From assembly GCA_007115705.1 (NCBI GenBank), contig QXEO01001565.1:310001-374000 (forward strand): a stretch of 64,000 nt of DNA, in the 5' to 3' direction. This document shows positions 31,157-43,100 of this stretch, piece after piece. The notes beneath the pieces are model-generated. The model searched no databases. It saw only the letters and a program-made list of their open reading frames with translations, and was not told the origin of the DNA. Position numbers and translations under genes: made by a program. Numbering within the stretch: the first letter of the stretch is position 1; each line of letters starts with the position of its first letter. Source of the DNA: Dactylis glomerata (Eukaryota > Streptophyta > Magnoliopsida > Poales > Poaceae).

Positions 31157-33453
31157 ATGTTCGCCTCCGGTGGGTTCGTCTCGCAGAGGGGCTTGTTCAT
31201 CCCCGACGGGTGTGCGCCTAGCTCGAGGACCCAAGACGGGTTCATGGCGAGGTCCGCTACCGAGGCGTCGGGTGACGCCCTCTGCCAATTCTTGGCGATT
31301 TCCTCGACAAGGCGGCGACGCCCTCAGGTAAGACGGCGGCATGCTCGTCGATCGCATCCCCTCCGTCGGCGGTCTCTTCGTCAAGCGCGGCGCCCGCTGC
31401 TGACGAGCTGGAAGTGGAAATTGCCGCTGATCTCGCTCGGGATGGAGGCGTCGATCGCGGTGTTGCATGGGAGCCAAAAAACGGCTACGGGCTGGGCCAC
31501 CTGGCCCGGCAGTTCCAATCGCTGTAGGCCCCGCAGATGGCTAGGGTTCTCTCGTCGCCCCGTGGATTCACAGCGCAGCCAAGATCTTCGTCGCCAACGA
31601 CTGCTTCCTCCTCGCTGCCAAGGTCTACGTCGCCATCGCCCGCTTCCACCGCTCCTCTTCCGTCAAGGTCTTCTAGTTCGCCGTCCCCGTTCTCGTCTTC
31701 ACCGGCGTCAAGGCCGCGGCGCTCCTTCGTCTCCGTCACCATGGCTGGACAGCGCCCGCCGCTGGCGGGGTTGCAGGGGGCTGCAGCGCGTCCTCCAACC
31801 CCTGCCACTCCGGCGCAGCAGGGTGCTCCACCCCGCCCACCACCTCCTTCATCGGCTCCGGGTGGTGGTCAGCCGGGGGATGTTTCCGCTGTTTCCCAGG
31901 ACGGTCGGTGCGGCTGTCCCACGCCCTTTGCAGCTGCTCGCCCGCTCCAGCCTCCGTCGAGGCAGCCGGGACCGCCGGCGTATATGCAGTTTCCACAGCA
32001 GCCCGTGTTCCAAGCCGCTCCGCCGTTTCAGCAGGTGCCTGTGTACCAGCAGCATCCGTCTTTTTATGCGCAGCCATTTGGTCAGGCGGGGAGTTTGTTT
32101 CAGCAGACGGCCAGTGCTCCTGCTTTCCAGCAACCAATAGTGCTGGCACAAAATACTGCTGCTAAGAACAAGCGCAAGAAGAAAAAGAATGTGGCCTCTT
32201 CTAGCTCACTCTGACGCAGATGCCTTTTGCTCAGACTTAGTTTCCGTTCATGCCGGATCTCTCTGGTGGTATGGTGACCACTATTGGTCCTTCTTCTTTA
32301 GTGCAGCCAGATTTCCTCTGTTGTTTCTGAGGTGGCCGAGGTGGTGACCACCAAGCCCGGTAAATGCTGGAAGTGCTCAGTGGACACGCATGCTACTAAA
32401 GATTGTAAAGTCCAGCATTACTGTCTTGTGTGTGATACTATGAATCATCCCACACTCATGTGTCCAACTCTCAAGCTACCTAAGCTGTAGGCTTTTGTTG
32501 GTGGTCCTGCGTGTGAGGAGTCTTTGCTTGAGGCTGCCTGATAGTGTCTACAAGGCTCAATTGGCTCCAAAGGGGTCGCCTACTGCTCTAATCAAGATCA
32601 CTGGAGGGTCTGCTCCTGTCGTGGCCATACAGAGGCTGATGGCAAGGATATGTCATTTGAGCTCTCAGTGGAAGTGGGAGGCCATTTCACATGGAGAGGA
32701 TGCTTACCTGGTAAGTTTCCCCATCGTGGAGGATCTCAAGAGGGTTGATGGGTTCCAGATGGGAGTGCCTGATTCTACAGCTCAGATGTCTGCTAGTATT
32801 TGGAAGACTCTAGATGTCCCACATAAGTTTGAGCTTCAGCAGGTGTGGATGCATGTTGATGGAGTTCCGCATACGGTGAGGCATTTTCTGGTTTTGTGGG
32901 CTGTTGGGTCCCTTATTGGCACGACACTAGACGTGGACTTGGTATCTATCAGGAGTCTTGTGGTTGTGCGTATTCTGGTCGCCATGATGGAACCCAAGAA
33001 TTTGGACAAGATGAATGAGGTGCAAGGCTATGCTTGCTTGGGAGTCTCTATGACAGTCAAGCTTAAAAGTTATGATTTCTTCTTTCATCGGGAGCAGTAG
33101 GACTTTGTGCCAGATAAAGGGTTTACACCTTTCTTCTGGAAGCGCAAGGGGGATGACACCGGTAATGATGGTCCGGGACAGGATAATGATGGGATCGGAA
33201 TGATGCACCCACTCATGATGTGGCGTCGACGTCATCTAGCATGGACGTTGACAAACCACAAGGTGGACATTCTACTTCTATTGGCAAGTTTGTTCCTATT
33301 GGTCCGGGTGATGGTGCTATTACTCCATGTGTCATTGTTGTTACCCCTATTAACCCAAATCCGAAGACGCCGCGTGGGCAGGAAATTGTGAAAGAAATCC
33401 GTGTAGGGCACCTGGACTCCTTTCGTTTGCAGGTGTTTTATCTACGTCTTGAT
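31157..33453 (+). pseudogene. LINE ORF1 (gag-like), frameshifted and 3'-truncated by element B
   Basis: The reading moves between frames: 31157-31540 (GFVSQRGLFIPDGCAPSSRT), 31537-32214 (Ser/Pro/Gln-rich, ending with a KNKRKKKKN basic patch), a zinc-knuckle part near 32360-32475 (KCWKCS...CKVQHYCLVC...CP), then 32495-33100 (DGFQMGVPDSTAQM, LQQVWMHVDGVPHTVRHF, LWAVGSLIGTTLDVD), which matches the DUF4283-like RNA-binding region of plant L1-type ORF1. Stops and shifts between the pieces make it non-functional. No endonuclease or RT follows because element B starts at about 33454. The rest of the LINE, if kept, would lie beyond the window. Confidence 0.7.
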
Positions 33454-35096
33454 TGCGGTGTGGTGTTGATGTAGATGACCGACCAGTTGGGAACCCCAAG
33501 AGAAGGTATGATGAGCACAGCAGCAAGTTTTCCCTCAGTAAGAAACTGAGGTTTATCGAACTAGTAGGAAAAAAGACAACTTCAGAAGGTGATGCCTGCT
33601 AGCTTCGCGACAGCTCTGGACAATTTATAAGGCGCCTCGTCCAGGGCTTTGCTTTGCACCAGCAGCAACGTGGAACCTGCACACAACACAACCAAGAACT
33701 TTGCTCCCAACTTACGATGAGGTTGTCAATCTCACCGGTCTGCTGTAAACAAAGGATTGAACGTATCGAGTGGAAAGCAATAGTAGTATGCAAGAAAGTA
33801 AATAGTGCGAGTAAAAGTAAACAGTAATAGCAATGTAAAGGAAATTAGACCGGGGTACATAGTTCACTAGTGGTGTCTCTCCATAAGATAAATAACGACA
33901 TGCTGGGTAAAGAAATTACAGTTGGGCAATTGATAGAATAAAGATAACGTGCATATGTCACGAGGATCACTATGAGATTTACTCTAGGCATTACAACAAA
34001 ATACATAGACCGCCATCCAACTGCATCTATGACTAATAATCCACTCGCGGGGATATCGTCCGAACACCCCTCGAGTATTAAGTTCCGAACAACAGATAAC
34101 TGCATTAAGCAAAGTGTGTAATGTAAACAAAACGAATGTCCTTGGACACAAGAATATTGTTTTCTCTCTAGTGGCAACAGCATATCTACAACCTTAGAGG
34201 TTTCTGTCACTCCCCCAGATTAAATAGAGGCATGAACCCAACTATCGAGCATAAATACCCCCTCTTAGAGTCACTAGTATCTAGTTAGCCAAGATAGCTA
34301 CTAAAAACGGAGAGCATGCAAGATCATAAACAACATAGAGATAATATAAGATAATATTCAGCACATCAACTTAACATAACACCAATATTCATCGGATCCC
34401 AACAAACACAACATGTAGAATTACATAAAGATGATCTCGATCATGTAAGGAAGCTCACGAGATCTAAACATGAAGCACATGGTGGAGAAGACAACCATCT
34501 AGCTACTGCTATGGACCCATAGTCCAAGGTAGACTACTCACTCATCGTGCCGGAGGCAAGCATGGCGATGAAGAAGACCTCCGGTGGCGATTCCCCTCTC
34601 CGGCAGGGTGCCGGGAAGAGCTTCTGGACCCTCCCGATCTCGGGTCGATGACGGCGGTGGATCGCGATGTGTTTTTGGAAAATTGATCAGGTGTTTTAGG
34701 TTTTTCCCGTCGGGGGGTCTTTATAGGCGAAGGGGCAGCGTCAGAGGTGGACCAGGGCGGCCTCACCCATAGGAGGCGCGGGCCAGGGGCTGGCCGCGCC
34801 GCCTCATGGTATGGTCAGCCTATGGCCCCCCTCCGTCTCCTCTTCGGACTTCTGGAAGCTTCGGTAAATATTAGGAGGTTCGGCTTTTGTTTCGTCCAAT
34901 TCCAAGAATATTTCCTGTGTAACTTTTCTTAAACACAAATATAGCAGAAAATAGGGAACTGGCACTATGGCATCTTGTTAATAGGTTAGTTCCAGAAAAT
35001 GCATAAAAACGCCACGAAGTGTAACAAAACACTAAGCAAATGGTGTAAGAACAAGCATGGAGCATCAAAAATTATAGATACATTTGAGACGTATCA
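33454..35096 (-). repeat. 3' LTR of element B
   Basis: About 1.64 kb, inverted relative to the LTRs of A. It ends (plus strand) GAGACGTATCA, the reverse of TGATACGTCTC, and contains the inverted TATA box CTTTATA at 34719-34725. Confidence 0.8.
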
Positions 35097-36312
35097 AGCA
35101 TCCCCAAGCTTAACTCCTGCTCATCCTCGAGTAGGTAAGTGATAACAAAGAATAATTTTTGAGGTGACATGCACCAAAACAATCTTGATCATCTATGTAA
35201 GCATTGAGTGCTGGGATCAAAAGAACTTAAAACATGGGCATGAAAGATATAATCTTGATAGAAGAAACTTAGCAACCATGTTATAACATGAAGAAGAACA
35301 CAAATGAAAGATCATGAATAAGGAAACAATGAAAGTCAAACGTGTGTTCAAATCATATGGAAAACATAGCAAATGGTTTTCAGCTTGTCCTTCATGGAAT
35401 AGCAAAACATAAATGCATAGGACACCTTCGAGTTTAAGAGGGTGACTAGATACAAATAATTTAAGAACAAGTGAAACCAAAATCATGAATCAATCAATGA
35501 TAAACTTTGGGACTATGCACATTAAACTCAGAATGACAACTATGCTCTCTTAGACGGTGCATAAAGGTAGAAGGTGGTGACTCAACATAAAAGTAAAAGA
35601 AAGGCCCTTCGCAGAGGGATGCAGTGATTGCAAGTTTTATAAACCTTCAAAAATTATGGTACTTACTAGCTTTGAGCTCTTATTGCCACCATCATAAGCA
35701 TCTTGAATGGTTAAAGTTAATGCGAGTATAATTATGAAGCATATGCTTGACAAATCATAAGTTGAAAACCTCATGTCCCGTGAAGTACGAATACCCAAAC
35801 CTCATGCTACTCGACTTAGGGTACCAAGAAAGCTCTTGTCATTGTAAATATATACGTATCATCGAGAACCACCAACAGGGTACCTCCATGCCTGATGACA
35901 TGGAACAAGCCCACATCAAAATGACAGGACAAACAGACAATGAACACCTCGACATCTCTTTTATTTACCATTGGTATAACTTTTTATTTTGAGATGCGTC
36001 ATCGAATGTTCACTATGGGCATGCTGTAAATTTCCACCTTGAATTATGCATGGCTTAGATTAGCGGCCCAGGCATTTCTCTAACACATATAAAAACTCCA
36101 TGATCCCGCAAGATTCCCAACTTGTTTCACATCGCGAGTATCCATAAACAAAAGATCACGATATCAACTCAAATAAGAAGTGCAATGTTGAATGCTTACC
36201 CCATGACGGCATGGTTTGGCTAATTTCCAACTTACAACTTGCAAGCATAACAACTCAACATAAGAGAGCCACAATGTCAAAATTTTAAGAACGAGAAAAG
36301 TAAAGTGTGCCA
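33454..36312 (-). mobile_element. Element B, left part (3' LTR and adjacent interior), same family as A and C
   Basis: Minus-strand copy of the A/C family: 3' LTR (33454-35096), PPT-like GCATCCCCAAGCTT (35098-35111), then interior up to the copia insertion at 36313. The interior resumes at 61241. The blocks adjoining the break match uninterrupted sequence in C (about 55610-55650), proving continuity. B landed in LINE ORF1. Its left boundary is set at TGCGGTG by comparison with the LTR end of A; no TSD can be checked because the other end lies outside. Confidence 0.8.
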
Positions 36313-37983
36313 TGATGGGTTCGTAGCATAGAAAACAAAAATTTTCCTACGCATGAACACATAAACTAGCCAAGAAGATCTACGAGATGGTAGCAACGGA
36401 GACTAACCCTCGAACACCGGTAGCGGGGATTACGTTCCCGCACAAACGTTGCCGATGGAGAGTCGAGGAAGACGCACGTAGTCGACGTAGTGGTTCACTT
36501 GACGATCACGAGATCGTGTACACGGCGCCACAACCGGCGGCGCCCCCGTACTCGGTCACACGTACGGTTTGTCGTCGTCTCCTCCACGCCCTCGGTCCAG
36601 CGGGGCAGCGGAAAAAGGGATCCGCCGGACACTCGAACACTCACTTCTCCAAGTGTATGAAACTCGAACTAACAATCCGGCAGAGCTTCTCTAAGCCAAG
36701 ACAGATTTGGGGCAGCAACTTTGCGGGAGAGGGAAGAACCAAAGTGTGTGAAACTTGGAGGAGAGGGGGGGTTTATAGGGGAGGAGGGGGCAGCCCCCTT
36801 GGGGGGTGCGCCGGCCCCTAGAAGGAGGTCCTCCTCCTCATCATGGTGGTAACCCCCCCTTCATGCCCTTCATGGTGGTAACCCCCTCATCAACATGAGG
36901 TAACCCCCATTTTAATTCTGCATGACATTTATGCTAATTAAAATTCACACTTATTGATTTAATAAAACATTTTTATTTCTTTAATATTTGTTAATTCATT
37001 CAATTAAAAAACATTAACAAATACACCCTTGGGTTATTTTGATATCTCGAAACAGTTTCAGTGCTTTTCTAAAACAACCCTCATGTTGTCCTATAATTCG
37101 ATCGGAGTATCGTATCCACTCAAAAACGACGGCGAACCTTAAGTGTATCACCCTACGGTTCGTGAATAACGTGGACATGATCGAGACTCCTCTCCGATCA
37201 ATAATCATCAGTGGGATCTGGAAATCCATGATGACTCCCACTTACTCAACGATGAACTAGTGATCGTGTGAACCAATAACGAACATAGTTAATTCTTTTT
37301 GTCTCACGATATTATTACTTGTTTGAGATCCAATCATTTGGTATCAACCATACCTAGTTCGATCTCATTCCTGACAAGTCTCTTTACTCGTTCCGTGATA
37401 ATGCATTCTCATGACCTAGTCACATGCTTGCAAGCGAATTTAATGCAATATCACCAAGAAGGGCCCAGAGAATATCTTTCCGTCATCCGGATGGACAAAT
37501 CCCACTCTTGATCCATGAGCCTCAACTTATACTTTTAGAATACCCAAATCAACCTTTATAATCACCCTGTTATGGTGTGACGTTTGATATCATCAAAGCA
37601 CTCTTCCGGTATCAGTGATTAACATGATCTCATGGTCTGAGGATTAGAACTATTTCGTATGAGTTTGATATAGCAATGAAACTTGATGACTTGATCACAT
37701 TGCTATTCGTACTATGGGTGTGAGTGTTCATCACATTATTCTTCTAATGATATGACCCCATTATTAACAACATCCAATGTTCATGATCAGGAAACCTTGA
37801 TCATCGGTTAATCAACGAGCTAGTATAAAAGAGAGGCTTTACTAGGAACCTTTTAGTTTATTAATCACACAAGTATTAATGTTTCCGATTAATACAATTT
37901 TAGCATGAGAAATAAACATTTATCATAAACATGGAATATGATAATAACCACTTTATTATTGCCTCTCGGGCATATTCCCTTCA
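36313..37983 (-). repeat. 3' LTR of copia element D
   Basis: 1671 bp, TGATGGG...CCCTTCA on the plus strand, collinear with 59545-61240. The adjoining CTCCCACTTGCAC (from 37986) is the inverse of the PPT (GTGCAAGTGGGAG). Confidence 0.9.
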
Positions 37984-38627
37984 GTCTCCCACTTGCACTA
38001 GAGTCAATAATCTAGTTGATACTTGCGTATATAACACTTATGGCTTTCACGTGTTATCCGTACGCGTTGCATGTGGTTAATCTGATCTCCAGATCTAACA
38101 CTTTCAGTTCTGTGTGTATTTGCATGTCTTTGCGTCTCTACGCATCACTCATTCTCAAATAAAATAGTTGGGTATAAATTTGGTCCTTAGGTGAGACCTT
38201 AGTTCCTTTTAGCTAAAATCATGTTGTCACTATTGTCGCATAATAGATCTTCATAGTAATAGCCAGCTTGGAACTATACCTAGTTTGATAACAAACTTCT
38301 TGACACAAATGTGCTCCTTTGCTACTTCTAAAGCAGCCATATACTCAACCTTTGTTGTAGAATCCATCACAATGTCTTAACTTTGGAACTCATCCAAATC
38401 CATCATGGAACTTCCTTCCATTACATTGTGCCACCTAAACATATAGCTAAAATTGAGATAAACTTAATTTGTATCTTGTGACAAACTTAGTATCAATGTA
38501 ACACTTTACAATGAACTATGTGTCACTTTGTCATACATAATATATATCCTTAGTCCTTCCAAAGCACATAAGGATATCTTTACTATTGTCCAGTGATCAT
38601 CTTATGACATTTATCACTCTTGTATAT

Positions 38628-38917
38628 TGTAACACCCGAATTTCCAGAAATTCAAAGTGCCAATTTATGTATTCCACCACAATCCCAGAATCATTGTTGT
38701 GATACACATAACGTAGTTGGTAACCAGTTCCATAGACATTACAATACGAATAGTTCAAATACGAATAGTTCACTATGATCATTGTATTTGAACTATTCGT
38801 ATTGTAATGTCTATGGAACTGGTTACCAACTACGTTATGTGTATCACAACAATGATTCTGGGATTGTGGTGGAATACATAACGGGCACTTTGAATTTCTG
38901 GAAATTCGGGTGTTACA
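38628..38917. repeat. Palindromic remnant in place of the 5' LTR of E
   Basis: Left arm 38628-38761 is the inverse of right arm 38785-38917, nearly identical apart from a small difference near 38662, around a 23-bp centre (38762-38784). The right arm and centre correspond to the last ~147 bp of the 3' LTR (48145-48291). The outer left end TGTAACACCCGAATTTCC is therefore the inverse of the LTR 3' terminus and not the LTR 5' start, which reads TGTAACAACTCAAAAATT (44738). Confidence 0.9.
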
Positions 38918-38920
38918 AGT

Positions 38921-38932
38921 TGGTATCAGAGC
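38921..38932 (+). other. Primer-binding site of element E
   Basis: TGGTATCAGAGC, complementary to initiator tRNA-Met, lies three bases after the end of the palindrome. Confidence 0.9.
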
Positions 38933-39131
38933 CTAGGCTGACCATAGGAGACCTTAGTTAGAATGGGTGTTAGATGGAACCTTTATAAAAGCAAAGAGAT
39001 AAGTAATGGTTAAAAGTGCTTAAGTCTTTCCTCTCTATTTACAAAGCTTTGTACATGATTCAGTTTTTGCCTACTTAAAATTTTGCACACTTGAGTTGGT
39101 CACTAACTTAATCTAATCTAAAATTTTGTAG

Positions 39132-39911
39132 ATGGCCCCGGTGTTCACTGAGCAATACCAGTTAGGGCATGGTGGTAGCCTTGTTTTCGAGCGCGACCTC
39201 ACTACCCTGACCTTGTTCCTGTATCGTCTGTATCTGGAGTTCAAGGGAGCCGTGCTCAATGAGCACCCGGATGGAGAGCTTCGGTGGCTTGTCAGGGCAA
39301 GTTGCCATGGCAAGAAGGGAAATTTAAGTTCTCCAAGGATCAAGTTTGAGCTTGTGGAGAACACTTGGGACGATGGTTTGGTCCGAGGTATGCAGGAGAT
39401 GCTTGCCTGCTTATGCGGACTGCATGTTGAGGAGGTCCAGGTGGAGCGCTTTAGGAACTTTGCTCGGCGTGATGCGGATGGGCGTCCCGCAAACATGCCA
39501 GGGCACAATGAGCCAAGTTCATATATAGATCACATGGACTTCTTGCTGTACTCCACTCAGCAGGAGGCAGATCATGCCCGTACCAAGGCCAACCTTGAGC
39601 ACTTCGCACTTGTGGAGGCAAGGAGCACCATCAGGATCCTTGCCAGGGATCGCAAGAGCCTTCGCCGCCAGCGCGAGGAAAGGGATGAGACCATTGAAGA
39701 GTTGAAGGCCAAGGTGGCTGAGCTGACTGAGTACATTGGAGATCTAGAGAGCCATCTTGGTGAGGAGGAAGGCATTGACCTCCGCAAGGAGGATAATGCC
39801 CTTATTAGTGACGAGGATGATTTCATGGAGGACCTTGATGATCAGGAGGATGATGAGGATGCTGGATTCATCGAGGAAGAGGAGGAAGACCCCGAGGAGC
39901 CTGATGTTTAG
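39132..39911 (+). CDS. Extra ORF upstream of gag in element E, 259 residues
   Basis: ATG-initiated and uninterrupted, about 200 bp after the PBS and 270 bp before gag. The N-terminal ~120 residues look globular. Residues ~150-215 are rich in heptad-like Leu/Arg/Glu (RDRKSLRRQREERDETIEEL) and likely form a coiled coil. The last ~40 residues are almost all Asp and Glu. No gag, protease or polymerase motif is present. Extra ORFs before gag (called ORF0 in some rice gypsy elements such as RIRE3/RIRE8, from memory) occupy this position. The acidic coiled-coil design could suit an RNA-particle or chromatin partner; that is speculation. Confidence 0.65.
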   Translation: MAPVFTEQYQLGHGGSLVFERDLTTLTLFLYRLYLEFKGAVLNEHPDGELRWLVRASCHGKKGNLSSPRIKFELVENTWDDGLVRGMQEMLACLCGLHVEEVQVERFRNFARRDADGRPANMPGHNEPSSYIDHMDFLLYSTQQEADHARTKANLEHFALVEARSTIRILARDRKSLRRQREERDETIEELKAKVAELTEYIGDLESHLGEEEGIDLRKEDNALISDEDDFMEDLDDQEDDEDAGFIEEEEEDPEEPDV

Positions 39912-40184
39912 ATTGGAGATCCAAGTGTATCTAGTTATGAGTTCACTTTAAGTCACTTCGTGTAGGTGTGAGTTGTATTCCCCTCTCTAGTAGACGAGTC
40001 ACCATGGTTTGATGTAAACCATTTGTAATGTGTGAACTCGTATGTGTGTGGTATGGTTGATGTTTGTTGAATGAAATATGAATTTGGCCCTTAAGGCCTT
40101 AGTAAGACCAAATTGCATCATTTATGTTACATTTAAATCTTAGCAACTAGCTTTTCCCTCTTGTCTTACACCCATTATCTTCAG

Positions 40185-43100
40185 ATGCCGCGAGCACCCC
40201 CACCCCCGAACCCGGAAGTAGCACAACTGCTAAGGTTGATCATGGAAGATCGGGAAGCAGCCCAAGCTGAGCGCCAAGCTAACTTGGCCACTCTTCAGCT
40301 GCTAGCCCAGATGGCAATGAACCACAACAATGGCAATGGAAATGGCCATGGTGAAAGAGAAAACAATGGCCATGGTGATCACCGATCCAAGTTAAGGATT
40401 TTCCAAAACACCAACCCACCTATGTTCACTAAGTCTGAAGAACCCTTAGATGCTGATGACTGGCTTCACACCATGGAGAACAATTTGGCAGTCGCCGGAG
40501 TTGGCGAACATGAGAAGGTCTTGTACACCACCCACTATCTTGCTGGAGCCGCAAGAGCTTGGTGGGATAGCACTCGTGCAATGCAAGCCCAAGGGTATGT
40601 GATGCCTTGGGAGGAGTTTAAGAGAAAGTTCAGCAAAGCCCATGTTCCTTTGGGATTAGTTAAAAGGATGAGAGATGAGTTCAGAAATCTGAAGCAAGGT
40701 TCCCTATCTGTGGTTGACTACCGTGACAAGTTCCTTACCTTGTCTAGGTATGCCCCAGATGACACCAACACCAATGAGAAGAAGCAAGAGAGGTTTCTGA
40801 ATGGACTTCATGATGAGATGCAATGTGTCTTGGTCAGCATTCCCTTTGCAAACCTGGAGTCATTGGTTGACTCTGCCATTCAGATGGAAGGCAAACTCAA
40901 GCAAGCTGCAGAGAACCGCAAGCGCCGTATGATGTACCAAGGCAACTCAAGGAACTCGCAGAAGCCAAGGGGAAATCCACCCATGGGTTTTGCCCCTAGA
41001 CCTATGAGGCCATCTGCACCTGCTCCACGTCCCAACTTTCCCAACCGTCTGACCGGCAACAACTTCAACCGTACACCTCCAAGACCTAATGGCAACAACT
41101 TCAACCCCAATACTCCAAGGCCAAATGGCGCACCTGCGCTGCCCAAGTCTGGTAACAAGTCTGGTGTTACCTGTTATGAGTGCGGAATCAAGGGGCACTA
41201 CTCCAATGAATGCCCGAAGAAGCTGAATGATGCATCCAAGACCACTGCTCCTGCTCAGCAACAGCGCCGTGTTGGAAATGGCAAGAATTATCCACCAAGG
41301 AACCAGCCTCACCCTCGAGGCCGTCTGAATCACATGAATGTTGAAGAAGCTCAGGAAGCAACCGACGTTGTGCTTGGTATGTTCCCTGTTAATTCAGTTC
41401 CTGCAAGAGTTCTGTTTGATTCTGGAGCTTCACACTCGTTTGTTACTAAGTTATTTGTTGATAAAAGTGGACTTCAACCAACACCCATGAAACATGCCAT
41501 GTTAGTACAAATACCTGGGTCAACAACAAGGGCTGAGTGGAACTGTTTGGCAGTTCCCATAGAAATTCATGGAATAGCTTTCTTAGCCAACTTGATAGTG
41601 TTGGGAACTAAAGGTTTGGAAGTAGTTCTTGGTATGAATTGGATGTCTTCCCATCAAGGAGTGATAGATTGTGCCAAAAAGACCATCACCATGAAGAGTA
41701 GCACTGGAATTGTAGTAAAGCATGTATCCGTAAAACCACCCCAAACCACCAGATGTCATAAGAGTATCTCAGGACCAACTTTAGAGCAAGTTCCCATCGT
41801 CTGTGAATACCCAGATGTTTTTCCCGATGAGCTACCCGGAATGCCACCGGATCGGGATATTGAGTTTATCATTGAGCTTATCCCTGGAACTGGACCTATA
41901 GCCCAACGACCCTATCGTATGAACCCAGCTGAGCTAGTGGAGTTAAAGAAGCAATTGGATGACCTTTTGAGTAAGGGATTGATTCAGCCAAGTTTATCTG
42001 CTTGGAGATCACCCGTCTTGTTTGTGGATAAAAGTGACGGTTCCAACCGACTGTGCACTGATTACCGCAAGCTAAATGATGTCACCATCAAAAATAAGTA
42101 TCCTCTCCCAAAGATTGATGATCTGTTTGACCAATTGACTGGAGCTCAAGTCTTCTCAAAGATAGACCTTAGAACTGGATACCATCAACTGAAGATCCGT
42201 GCAACAGATATACCTAAGACTGCTTTCACTACCCGATACGGATTGTATGAGTACCGTAATGTCCTTTGGATTAACCAATGCCCCTGCCTATTTCATGAAT
42301 CTCATGAATAAGGTTTTCATGGAGTTCTTGGATAAGTTTGTTGTTGTCTTCATTGATGACATTCTTATCTACTCCAAGTCTGAAGAAGAGCATGCAACCC
42401 ATTTGAGATTAATCTTAGAGACTCTGAGAGAGCATCAGCTATATGCCAAGTTTAGTAAGTGTGAGTTTTGGTTGAAGGAAGTTGGATTCTTAGGCCATGT
42501 ATTATCAGCTGGAGGAGTGTCAGTGGACCCAAAGAAGATCAAATCAGTCATGGAATGGGAAGCCCCTACCACTCAAACTGAAGTTAGAGGTTTTCTCGGA
42601 TTAGCAGGATATTACCGCAAATTTGTTGAAGGGTTTTCAAGCATTGCCAGGCCCATGACCCAACTGTTGAAGAAGAACAAGAAGTTTGAATGGACCCCTA
42701 AGTGTGAAGAAAGTTTTCAAGAGCTCAAGAAGCGATTAGTAACCGCACCCGTCCTAACCATGCCCGATATCACCAAAAACTTTGATGTCTATTGCGATGC
42801 CTCCAAACTTGGACTTGGTTGTGTGTTAATGCAAGAAGGCAAGGTCATAGCATACCTCTCCCGGCAGCTTCGGCCTCATGAAGAAAACTATCCAACCCAT
42901 GATCTGGAGTTAGCAGCCGTAGTTCTAGCTTTGAAGACCTGGAGGCACTATCTTATGGGTAACCGTTGCGAGATCTACACTGATCACAAGAGTTTGAAGT
43001 ATATTTTCACCCAGAAGGAATTGAACATGAGGCAAAGAAGATGGATAGAGTTGATCAAGGATTATGATCTGGAAATTCATTATCACCCCGGGAAGGCCAA

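Noticed and set aside
31485..32151. Minus-strand frames of 100-137 codons
   Set aside because: They are shadows of the GC-rich LINE ORF1 on the plus strand, where the zinc-knuckle and RNA-binding motifs are found.
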